Origin: Paracyclopina nana
Taxonomy: Eukaryota; Arthropoda; Copepoda; Cyclopoida; Cyclopettidae
Length of the DNA stretch: 64,000 nt
Reading direction: 5' to 3'
NCBI GenBank assembly: GCA_019096065.1
Contig: JAGUCH010000004.1
Span: forward strand, 7,378,001 to 7,442,000
Within the stretch, counting starts at the first letter, position 1. Every line of letters begins with the position of its first letter. Shown here one piece after another: positions 47,801-59,800 of the stretch. The translations under genes and the position numbers were made by a program. The notes beneath the pieces were generated by a model that was not told where the DNA came from, searched no databases, and saw only the letters and a program-made list of their open reading frames with translations.

Positions 47801-50800
47801 AAGTCGATCCAGTGTGGGCAGGTTGAGCCGCTCCGGAAGCTGCAGCCGCATCCGGAGCTGCATCCGTTGGAGGAGCCGCGGCTGCAGTAGTATCTTCGGA
47901 CTCCTCGTCGTTGATTTCCAATTGGCCCTTGAGGTATTTTTCCAGCTCCTCTTTCTCCACCTCTGGCTTCAGCCTTTTGTTCTTGATGAGGATTTTCCTC
48001 AGCAGTTTGCTTGGTGGAGGCAAAGGAGCTCCTTTTTTGAGCTGAAATTCAGATTATTCAAAGTGAGACTATACGCAAGGCTGGTTAAAAAGAGTTACTG
48101 GGTAGTCCTTGAGGACGTCCTTGCCAAGGAGGTCACCGAAGATGTTGATGCAGTATTTGGCCATTTTCTCCTGGTTGCTTCGGTTGCAGTGGTTCTCGAA
48201 TGACAGGATCACCGGATACTCCGATGACACAAAAGCAGTGTCCCTGATGGCCTCGATGACGTCCTGCATCAATTGGCTGATTCATATTAGTTTTTTGGCA
48301 TGGTTTTCGCTGCAAATATACCTTGAAGTAGACGTCAGTGCACATGGCTTTTCCGTGGGTGATGATGACCTCACCCTCGTCTTCTCCCTTGCCATCCCAG
48401 CAATCCAGCTCCACGCAACGACAACCAGATAGCAAGACTTGCCTGTAAATCTCCACGCTGGATTTGCCTCCGAATTGACGACCGGTGAGATACGTGTTAT
48501 GGCTGGAGTTGACGTAGTAGTGAGGCATGGGCTGGTCCATATCCTGGTAAATTGTCAGCCTGTCCAGCAAAACTGGAGCGTTTTCATCTGACAGCATGTA
48601 TTCAGTCAGAGCCTCCTTGCCAATTGACTCTTTAAGTATGGTTTTTTATTATTTATATATCTATATGGTTTTATGTTGCCTTTTTTGGAACGTACTGCTC
48701 GCTTTGAACTCGTCGTTTTTCTCGTATTTGTTGATGATCTCCATGCATCGTTTCTCGTCGTAGGAGGGGAAAAGCATTTCATTCAACCTGGGATCACGTT
48801 GCTTTTCGTTCATAAATTCGATGAATTTAGGCATTGAAATGTTGTCAGTTTTGGTGCTGAAATTCAACCGTGATTTTCTTTATACTGCGAGGGCTAAAGT
48901 AAGCTTCTTAATTACATGGACGCAAAGAGCTCGTCGATGTCAGTTCTTGGGCAAATTGTTTTGTAAATGTGGTAAAACTTTTCAAAAGTGAAGGCCTCAA
49001 TTGACATGGCATCGTTCTGAAATGAATAATACATGAGTTTTTGGTGATTTTTCAAATTCATTCAATTAACTTTTCCACTGGGCAAATCGAGAGATGCCAG
49101 AGAGTCGTATACGAGCTTTTCAGTTTTTCCAGATGCGAAGGTTTTGGCAATGCATTTCACTGAAACCTTTCCATCAGCAGTTGTGGAAAGTAGCAATCTC
49201 TTCCAACTGAAATATGCATCCATGTAATACCTAATAATTTGCACGAATCCTTGTTTTTACTGTTTTTGCAAGTTGATCTTGGGGCAGACATTGTTCATTT
49301 TCACATTGTTGGTCAACTTTCTTATCCCAAGTTTCCAAGCCTTGAAGAAAGAAGTCATGAAAGTATGCATTTTAATAGTGTTATTTTTACTTTTTACCAA
49401 CCTCAGCAGTTTCTTTGTCTTTGAAGATAATATTCTGGAACTTGATGTTCACTGGTTGGTCCCGACCTCGTGGGTGACACTTAAGGCACTACTACTCGAG
49501 CTACGTCGGTTGGATCCCTGGTCTTGTACCAGGAAACCGTGAGCACTACTACGCCGAGATTTACCAGATCGAGGCGAACGTATCCACTTTGATACGAGAT
49601 GTGTACTGAGTGTAATTCAGTGCAAGCTTAAGCGAGACAGAAAGAATGAATGCATGCACGCGCGAGAGGGGAGTATCTAGCTATGTAGGTTACACGTGAG
49701 AGTCAATATAGGGAAGTACGTTTCAACGTGATATAACACCTCCCCCAAGTGGGTACGGATACCCCTGGGTAGCTGTAATCACTAACATATTAGCCTATCA
49801 ATTGACCTCGAACTACACTAATTTTGGGGCCTAGGATTTATGATATACCTAGCAAGCGAGAATTTCGATGAGAGCATAAAAAACCTAATGAAATAGAAAA
49901 ATAGGAAAAATGCATAGCGTATCAAAATTCAGTTCCATCATCCGATCCAGTGTCTTCATTTCTCTATGTTGCTCTTCAAGGCGATGTCGTCAAAGCAACC
50001 TCCCCTCCATTGGTGCACCATATGAACATGCCAACACCAATAGCTACCATTGCAGCTACAAAAATGCCGTACTTCTGGCGATCATCTCTGGCCAACTCGT
50101 CACGCTTCAAGTCTAGGATCTTGATAACCTCGGACCTCGTGACGGAAGCTTCATCTTCGGAACCATCATCCAATTTGCATGCCTTGTCCAGTTGACCGAA
50201 TCCAATGAGCTCGGCCTCCAGCATTATGCCTTGACGGGTATATGCCTTACCGGCCCTGGCCGAGAACCCATCGTGCTTGGCAGATTCCGCGTTCTCGTAA
50301 CACGGTCTGGAGATTCTGCGGACCCCTTCGGCGTCAACAACTACCCTCAGGGGTGTCATGGGGACAATCCGAGTCCGCTTCCATTTCTTGCCAGGCGAGT
50401 TCATGGCCTTGTGGATGTTGTCGAAGATCTTGTCCAGCATTCGCCTGTAGCCATTGTACTGGTGCTTCAAATCCGCACGCAGCACATCCTTCGTCCAAAT
50501 GAGGTCCCTGACCTCCTGGTTGGCCTCAGCCAGATTATGCTCCAGTTCGGTGATCCTGTACTGGGCATCATAGACTTCCTCCTTGGCCTTCGCCAATTCG
50601 GCTTTGAGCTTGGCTACATCGTCCAGCTCATTGAGGGCGGCTACATCGAGTGGCGCTGGTGCGATCAGGCGCTCATCTACAGGTGCGTTGGGGTCCCAAT
50701 CGGGATGATCCCAATCAATGGGGGAACGGTCACCTCGGGCTTCAGACATGCCTGCAACACAGAGAAAAACACTTAAGATATTGTTGTAAGAGATGGCAAA

Positions 50801-53800
50801 GAGACGATTTCGCCGTCTCTGCTCCTCCTCCTGCAAGGGGGGCGAGTCAGGATGCGAGACCGTTGGTGAACTTCCCAGCGGGGAGGCTCCATAAGCCATG
50901 TTTGGCAAGCTCTGTACAACTCCTGGGAAAGGTTGATAAACCATCGGATGAGGGGTCGGGGCGATGGACATTGTCGAGGCGAAGGGCGTGACATAGGGTG
51001 ACGCATAGCCTGGACAGCCATATGGGGCAGGGGCTTGTTGGGGGTAGACCGGTGGCTGCACATTTGCAGCTTGGGAGTGCATGATCAACAGTGAGTCTCT
51101 GGCCCTTTTCCTCGCGCTGGCCTTCTTCCGCCATTTCCTGAACCGCAGTCCAATCCATAGCAAAGCCATCAAAGCGCAAAAGGCCACTCCATAGAAGATC
51201 CAATGCGTGACATCTCTGCCAGTTGCCTCGGCAGCTGACTTGTCCTCCTCACTGGAGCCTTGCGGAACCATAATAACCTCCGACCAAGTGCAATTTACAG
51301 GGGGACAATTTTTTTCGATGCTGGGCGTTGAGTGAGGTGCTTCAATTACTAGCCATAAAGATGCATTTGCATCGAGGTCAGCCACCTGCACATTATGCTT
51401 GCGTAAGAAGCGCTTATTCCTCACAATTATCACGCCATCATCATTTTTGATGACGTAGCTTCTACTGGAATGCCAAACTTCGAGGATTACTACAACATCC
51501 TCCCATAGCTTAGTGACCGCATTTTGCATGCGCACTTTTTCCCCCACCTTGAAATCTGGAATGATCTCCTTAGGCAATTGCTTCTTTTTAGCTCTGGGTT
51601 CTGGCATCTCAAGCTTTGTCATCTCATGCAAGATTGGTAAATTCGTCCTTAAATGACGGCCCAAAAACATCTTCGCAGGGGAGTTGGCGTCAGCACGTGC
51701 CAGATTTCGAAATTCCAGCACAGCGACATCCATCTCCCTTAGGGTCTTGGTTTTCATAACCAGCCTTTGCATGTTTTTCACACTAGCTTCCTCGGTCCCG
51801 TTGGACTCGTGGTGATAAGGGCTGCTGGTGGTGGCGATAATGCCATGCTCTTTACAAAACTCAATTATTTCATGAGAGATGAAGCATCCAGCGTTGTCGG
51901 ATCTCATCACGATCGGGTACCCAAATGTGGCAAAAATGATCGTCAACTTCTTGATGATTTCCTCACTAGTGTATCTTACCATCTTGAAAATCCAAGGCCA
52001 ACCACTGAAGGTGTCCACAACTATTAAATAGTCTGCCCCTTCATGATGGCCCAAATCCATTGCAATACTCTGCATTGGGGCCGTTGGTACCATGTTCTCG
52101 CCTTCTTCATCATGCGGTAAAGAGGCCATGTACTTCTGGCACATTTCGCACTCTTCTACTGATTGTCTGGTATCCTTGGTCATACCACTCCAATAGTAGA
52201 ATTGTCTGGCCGTAGCCAGGCTCTTCGTTTGCCCAGGATGCGCAATATGAAGAGTCCTCAAGATGAATGGACGTGCTTCCTTTGGTACGAAGACACGTTT
52301 CCCATCAATGACAACCATTCCATCTTGGACTGAAAGCTGCCCCCAAAGGTTTTGGGGCACCAGCTTTAATGCATGAATGGCCACACCCTTCTTCTTATGA
52401 TGATGAAGGTCTTCCTGGATGGCCTCAATTAGATCCTGATACTCCTTGTCAGCTCTTGCTGCATCATGGATTTCTTGGAATGCCGGATCTTCTTGTGCTG
52501 AGACAGAGAGGGCTGAGATTACGCTGATCTTTGAGTTCTTCAAAGTTTCTGTTTCTTCAGCGTCTGGGTGGTCATCTGAGAAGTTAATGGGATGTCTTGA
52601 CAAGGCATCTGCAATGAAGTTTAACTTCCCCTCAAGGTAGACCAAATCGAAGTTGAACGGTAGTAGCCTCTCCCTAAGCCTCAAGAGTCTGGAGTTAGTG
52701 ATCTCTGCCATGTCCTTGTTCATAATACCAAGTAAAGGCTTGTGGTCAGTCTTCACCAAAAATTTTGGGCAGCCATGCAGAAAATGCGAGCTCTTCTCGC
52801 ATCCATAGACTATTCCCAGCAACTCCAGCTCAATAGTTGCATAATTCTTCTCAGCAGCGGAGTTGACCTTGGACCCACAGGTAATCAGGTAGCTCCTGTC
52901 CGGGTCTTTTGGGTCATACTGAGTTAGAATGTAGCCGATGCCATATAACCTGCTGGCATCCGTTGTCAACACTGTGGTCTTGTTGACATCAAAATGCTTC
53001 ACCAACAAAGGTCCGGTCAGGATCTTCTTCAGCTGGTTGAAGTCTTCTTCGTGTCTTGGTAACCACTGAAACTGAACTTTGGCCTTGGTTAGCTCCCTCA
53101 ATGAAGCTGACATGTGGGCCAAATCAGGCAAGAAACTTCCTAAAGTTTGAGCCAATCCCAAAAAGCTTCGCACATCCGACTGGTTGGCTGGCCTTGGGTA
53201 CTCCCTGATTGCTTTCAAGTTGTCATCATGTGGTTCTACACCATTCTTGCTGACCATGAATCCAGCAAACTTGACACGTTCACCCATGTGCAGCTTTTTG
53301 GGTGATAAGCTGACACCATAGGTTTTGCAGTTGCTGAGGAGGACATCCAGATTGTGCAGGGCTTCCTGCTCTGTTTCCCCCCAGATGAGGACATCATCGA
53401 CCAATTTGACTCCCTTTCCGTTCAGGGCAGTCATGATCATGTCGCTCCTGCAGCACCACTCATCACTGGAAGATGTGAGCCCCATGGGAGCTCTCACATA
53501 ACGGAATCTTCCCTGTGGTAGCAAAAATGTAGTCAAGTAGGATGACTTTTCTTCCAACTTGATCTGGTGGTATCCCTGCGCACAGTCTCCGACCACAAAC
53601 CACTGAGCCTTTGCAGGGATGCTCTTCAACAAATGGAATGCAGACGTAAAGGGGTGGGTTGGTCTCTTCACGTACTTGTTCAGCTGAACAAAGTCCGTAA
53701 CCAACCGGACGGATTTCCCATCAGACTTGATGACAAAGAAACCTCTAGAGGTCCAATCTGTCATCTCCCCTGGCTTCAGCTTCTTGACAATGTCGGCATC

Positions 53801-56800
53801 CTCCAAATCCTTAATGCACTTGTCCGCCGCTGCTTTGAGATGCACCGGTATGGCATTGGTTGAAGAGATCCTCATAGGTTTTATGTCCCCATCCACTAGG
53901 TGGATCTTCATGGGTTCACCCTTCATAAACCTAGTTTTGTCAAGCTTGTCTGCAAAGACCTCTGTATATTTGAGCTTCAAGCTCTCCAGAGTCATATCCA
54001 TTGTGGTTGCTGCGATTGCCGTGGAGTTAATGTTTAGGCCAACCACGCCTAATATCTCCAGTGTCTGCCAGTCGACAATCACCTCTTCATCGTCACCAAG
54101 TGAAGCGACCACTGCATTGGTTACTACAACCACTTTCATGCCACGTGATATTGCAATCTCACATGTTCTGCTCGTCTTCACTTCGGTGCCATCAACGCTC
54201 CTGACGGTCTCCGGATTGGGATATATTGGCATCCCCATCTCCGCTGCAACTTTCTCATCAACCACAGTAATGGTTGCTCCAGTATCTGGCAGGCAATACG
54301 TAGAGAAAGCAGACCCTACCTCAGGGCAAAATAATAGCTTGGCCTTGGGAGTTGGCCTTGATGACGTGACCCTGGTAGCATTGGGTAGGCATGAGGGCCG
54401 CAGCCCGCTCACTGCCTTGGAGATCTTCTGCTGCATCTCCTTCTTTTTTCTGCTCTTGGTCTTCGCCATCTTGATAACCCCTGCCCCTCCGTCATCTTCC
54501 TCCATCCTCTTGATGCGACTCTGAAAAATGAACGGCAGAGAGTATCTATCTTTTGATTTTTTCATAATGCGTATTGCCTCATTGCAAGCAATAGCGTTTT
54601 TACACTCCAATGTGCTAGAAAAATCAAAACTCAAAGGCAACTTAACTGTGAATGTTTTAATGGCTTTCTTCGGGTTCCCATTCGGCTTCTTCTCGCCACC
54701 CTCGCCCTTGCCTTTCTTCTTGAAGCACTTGTCCGCCCCATGACCCTTCTTCTTGCAAAATTGACAGGTTGGTGCCTTCGGACAATTTGGTCGGAGGTGC
54801 TCTTTACTTCCGCATTCAAAACAACCTCCATGCTTCTTCTTCTGGCTTGAACCTGCGGCCTCAGCCCCAGCATTCGAGCCCATGGCCTTTTTCTTGCGAT
54901 AAGCAGTAGGCCCAGCCTTCTTCACGGTAGGGTTCTCGTAACCCTCTTCGGTGGCTGTATTAACATCATACATGTTGCCAGCCGATTTGAGCTCATCCAT
55001 CGTTGCTTTGCCGCCAGCTAAGTTGTCGGCCTTGATAAGCTCTTTCCGTAAGGCTTTATTAGCTAGAGAGCTCATATAGAGGTACTTCATTACCGTCTCT
55101 ATGTCCATGCTCTCAAACTCGGCTGCTTTGCATTTCAGCTCAAATGCAGCCCAACTCGTTCCATGCAGCTCGCTTGGGTTTGTACTTTTGTGACGAAAGC
55201 ACTCCAGTCTTCTCTTAGACAATGGAAACGCCAGCTGGAACTCGTTTACTACGATCCTCTCCATTGAAAGGATCCAAGGAGTGCCCACATTTTCATCTTG
55301 TATGAAAAGGGGCGATTCCGCACTCAACTTTGCTGAAATCTTGGCTGATAGATTGGCATCAAATAATACCAGACTGTAAGTGTGCTGGGCATCGATGGAC
55401 TTCTTCTGGATCTCCGACTCTTGAACGTAGGTCTTCCAAGTCCTCAAAAAAACCTGCAGCTCAATGGCTGTAGCACCAGTCTTCAGCGTTTTCGGCTTCA
55501 AATTTGCATCCGGCTTGACAATTTTTCTGTCCTCTGATGCCGGTGCATTTGATGCCGATATGGCAGTTGGGTTGGCCTTTTCGTACCGGCCTGTGATTGC
55601 CAGTGCTTTCAAGTCCAGGGCATCCTTTCTCTCGAACATCTCCTTGACCTTGTCAGCTTGAGTGACTCGGGTCTCGTCCGGCAGGTTATTTAAAATCTGC
55701 ATGATGCTATTCTCCTGGTCGACCAACTTTTGTTTCAGCTTCTGGAGCTCTTTTGCCTCTGAAACTGAAATATCCTTCTGCTTTTCCAGGGCCTCGCATA
55801 GCTTCTCTCCGGCATTCATGTACCTGGACAACCAACTCTTGTGTCCATTGAGACTATGTATTTGTTTGGTGAGGTCCTCGAGTGCTCTTGCACCTCTGGC
55901 TTCGGAAAGCTTTCCGATTGCCAATTGCAAGTCAGTTGGAATCTCCTTCTCGGTCATCGCTAAATTTGCTCTGACCACACTTGTGTCAAATGTGTCCTCG
56001 TCACTATTTGTGGCTGCCAAAAGCGTATCTTCGGGGCCCTCCGCTTCTTCTTTGGCTTCTTCTAAGGCTTTCACTTGCCTTTGAAGTGCTGCAAATACGT
56101 TCTGATTTGCAGTATGCCACTCTTCTTCGCCAGCACTTTTAATTGAGTCCTGGCTCATGGACACTTTTGTTGACACTTTTTTGTTGTGATGCTGCCAAGG
56201 GTGGCGGAACTTTCGCAATTCCACTCACGAAACCTTCTCCGGCTGCCTCTCACACTTTGTTGTCGTGATGCTGCCAAGGGTGGCGGAAATTTTCCACTCA
56301 CTAACCTTCTTCGGCTGCTTCTCAAACCTTCCCTCTTCTAGGAAAGGGCCTCTTATGCAAAGAGACTGAGAACTGACGCCATGGTTGGTCCCGACCTCGT
56401 GGGTGACACTTAAGGCACTACTACTCGAGCTACGTCGGTTGGATCCCTGGTCTTGTACCAGGAAACCGTGAGCACTACTACGCCGAGATTTACCAGATCG
56501 AGGCGAACGTATCCACTTTGATACGAGATGTGTACTGAGTGTAATTCAGTGCAAGCTTAAGCGAGACAGAAAGAATGAATGCATGCACGCGCGAGAGGGG
56601 AGTATCTAGCTATGTAGGTTACACGTGAGAGTCAATATAGGGAAGTACGTTTCAACGTGATATAACATTCACCATGTCCTCTCCACTGCAAACAATGATG
56701 GACTTTTCATACACGTCATCTCCGTGCTTTTTGGCCAGCATTTGATGGTATCTAGGTTCTGCTGGAGATGCTCCAGGCCTGACATCATTGACAGTTGACA

Positions 56801-59800
56801 ACTCCCAAGCATCTCCTTCCTGTAAATTGATAGTTATTTATAGCTACAAAGATGACTTCATAGTAGGGTTGTGTAATAAGCTGAGAGAGGGCTGTAAAGT
56901 GGAATATAGCTAATCAATTATGCCAGCATCAGCTTAAAACACTATTGCCATTTTGTCATTGTCAACTTTTTTCAATCATTTTCCTATTTAAAATATTGTA
57001 ACAATACTGTCCTGATGACGAGTCCATATAGGGTTTTTCGCTCATGAGTAGTCAAATGAAAGATCACCGAGTGGCGAAGCCACGAGTGATCTGGAATTTT
57101 ACTACGAATGAGCGAAAAACCCTATATGGACGAGTCATCAGGACAGTATTGACATTTTTGTCAGCTTCGTGATGGTTCTGAATCCGTAAAGTACCTTTTA
57201 ATGCTAAAACTTTATCAATTTAATCAAGAAATTAGCCTTAAAAAAGAGAGCTCGTTTGCTGGTCAAGCTCTGCGGTCAATCGCGCACGCACATCTCCAGC
57301 GAGAGCTCAGCACTAGCAGGGTAACCAGATATTTAGAGGGACTTTTAGCCAGAATTTTTCCCAAAAGCACCAAAATTTACGAATTTGGCTTAAAATTGTT
57401 TAGAATGTTTTGGAAGTCTGTTCTTAATAGCAAGCAAGACAAATGAGCTTTAATAGGGACTCAAAATTCCGGATGGTAGCAACATGATATTTTAGGGGGA
57501 CTCACTGAGGAGTTTGCGGATTTTTTTAAGTGTGATATATGGTGAATATTGAAGAAAAGCTTCAATTTTTGCCTTCAAAATCAGTGAATGGAAAAGAAGA
57601 TCTGAATTAGGCCAAAAAGTCAATTGCTTTTTAAAAGCATATTTTTTAATCTTAATTAAGCCAAATAAGCCCCCCTGACCACTAGCGAGGCCAAAAAGTT
57701 AGTTTAGCGAGCTACATTAGCTACTACTTGAACTACTCTGGTGATAACAAATGAATATTTGTTATCACCAGAACTACTCTGGTGATAACAAATGAATATT
57801 TGTTATCACCAGAGTAGTTCAAGTAGTGCAAGTATGTTCAGATAGTGCATTGGCAGAGTGCTGACCTTTCACCCAGCCGACCCAGGTTTGATTCCGGGGC
57901 AAGACTTTTTTGAATTGAAGAAGAACTCTCAAGTTGCCAACTGTACAATAATGAGCATTATTTCTTCACATGTGACGAAAAAATCCATTATTGTACGGTA
58001 GATGCGAGCGCACGCCAAATCTCAGCAAAATACAAGGATTTTCGCTTCACTGCCGTATGTAGTGAACCCACCGCCAAGCTGACAAAAATGCCAAATAATT
58101 TTATTGGCATAAAGATGTTTTGGAGAAAGGGGATGACTCGCGAGTGCGAGCACGGAGCGAAAAAAGTACCACATATACATACGGACTAAAACGGCCGTAA
58201 CTTTGCCGTTACATAACATATCCGCGATTCAAGCACATATTTGGAATCGGGTCAGCGCGCCCTTTTATTTAAGCCCAAAAAAGTCGTCAAAATGCGGCGT
58301 ATAAGAAAGTTGCAATTTTCTCCGTCGTCCTTGGGCCTAGAGCAAAACCAAAGACAGTTTTGGAAATCCCAGCCCGAGCTCTACAAATGTTATTTTATAA
58401 ACATTTTCAAAAAAATCCATTCTAGTGCCTCAAAATCGCCATTTTCGTGTTTATTAGAGAACAGCTCCATTAATTGAGGTCAAATTAGTAAATTATTCAT
58501 AGCTCAATGTAGGAACATCAATAAAATGTAATTTTTGCACCATTGCAACCACCTCAACATGCCATTTAATTTGAGCCCAAAAAAGTCGTCAAAATGCAGT
58601 GTACAAGAAAGTTGCTTGTATCTCAGTTGTCCTTTGGCTTTAAGCAAAACCAAAGACAGTTTTGGAAATCCCAGCCCGAGCTCTACAAATGTTATTTTAT
58701 GAACTTTTTCAAAAAAGTCCATTCTAGTGCCTCAAAATCACCATTTTCGTGTTGATTAGGGGCATACAAGTCTCAGCAGTCTATTAAGAAAACATGCTAG
58801 CTCCAGCGCTGAGCCCTAAGTAGCCTGAGGTGAAAAATCTTGTCATATCCTGAAACTGCATATAAAACTGAGCCACTTTGTGCTTTAGAGCCAACTCAGC
58901 ATTCTGACTCTAGACAGGAGAAAAAACCAGCGCAAACTTGGACTGAGCTCAAATTGTAATGCCAATATCTCAGCGCTGAGTTGTCAGATTTGAAAACAAT
59001 TTACTGTTTTGGAATAAGGATGAGATTAGCTAACTTTCATTACTTCATAGTAATTTTGCTAGCTCTGCATTTTGTTTCCCCTGTCTCAGCAGTCTATTAA
59101 GTAAACATGCTAGCTCCGGTGCTGAGCCCTGAGCAGCCTGAGGTGAAAAATCTTGTCATATCCTGAAACTGCATATAAAACTGAGCCACTTTGCAATTTT
59201 GCTAGCTCAGTTATTTAATTCACAGTCCATTAAGTAAACATGCTAGCTCCAGTGCTGAGCCCTGAGCAGCCTGAGGTGAAAATTCTGGTCACTTTTGCCC
59301 ATTGAGACTTTTGCCCTTGAGACTTTTGCCCATGGACACTTTTGCTCTAAGATACATTTGCCCTTAGGAAGTTTGTCCTTGAGGACTTTTGACCCTCAGA
59401 CTTTTTCCCTTCAGACTTTTGCCCTTGAGGAATTTTGCCCTTGGAGAATTTTGCGGGTGAGCACAATAACGTCGACACAGGGCCTTATTATCAAGATGTT
59501 AGAGTCATGTACTACACATAAGAAAAAAACCAAAAAACATGATTTTAGTTTATTACATTTTAAAATACCTAAGCTAGCCCTTGATCAAGCCAAGGTGAAC
59601 ACTAAAAATGGCAGCAAATTCTGTCTACGCAAAAGCATTATTTGTCGACATAAAAACATCAAGCGTCGACATAAAAACATGAGGTGTCGACATTAAAGCA
59701 TGATGTGTCTAGGCTAATGTTATATTGATGTGTCGACACAAAAGCAACTCTTGCAAAAGTGTCGACGTAAAGATATCATGGAGCCAAAAAAAATTCGACA

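Larger units (their letters stand above)
49453..56667 (-). mobile_element. Complete Ty3/gypsy-type LTR retrotransposon inserted in PLC-beta exon 2
   Basis: 7,215 bp bounded by two 286-bp LTRs that look identical base by base, with TG...CA ends. The 5-bp target duplication ttcac lies at 49448-49452 and 56668-56672. In element orientation (reverse strand) the order is 5' LTR, tRNA primer site, leader, one long Gag-Pol-X ORF, polypurine tract, 3' LTR. The domain order protease, RT, RNase H, integrase places it in Ty3/gypsy. Identical LTRs and an open ORF suggest a recent insertion. Confidence 0.95.

Noticed and set aside
53727-54524. A 265-codon plus-strand open frame within the retrotransposon.
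   Set aside because: It lies antisense to the RT/protease region and has a low-complexity Ser/Thr/Val composition, with no start context or motif.
57008-57060. CTGATGA in the hairpin MITE looked like a hammerhead ribozyme core.
   Set aside because: There is no stem II followed by GAAA at the right distance on either strand; the surrounding structure is a simple hairpin.
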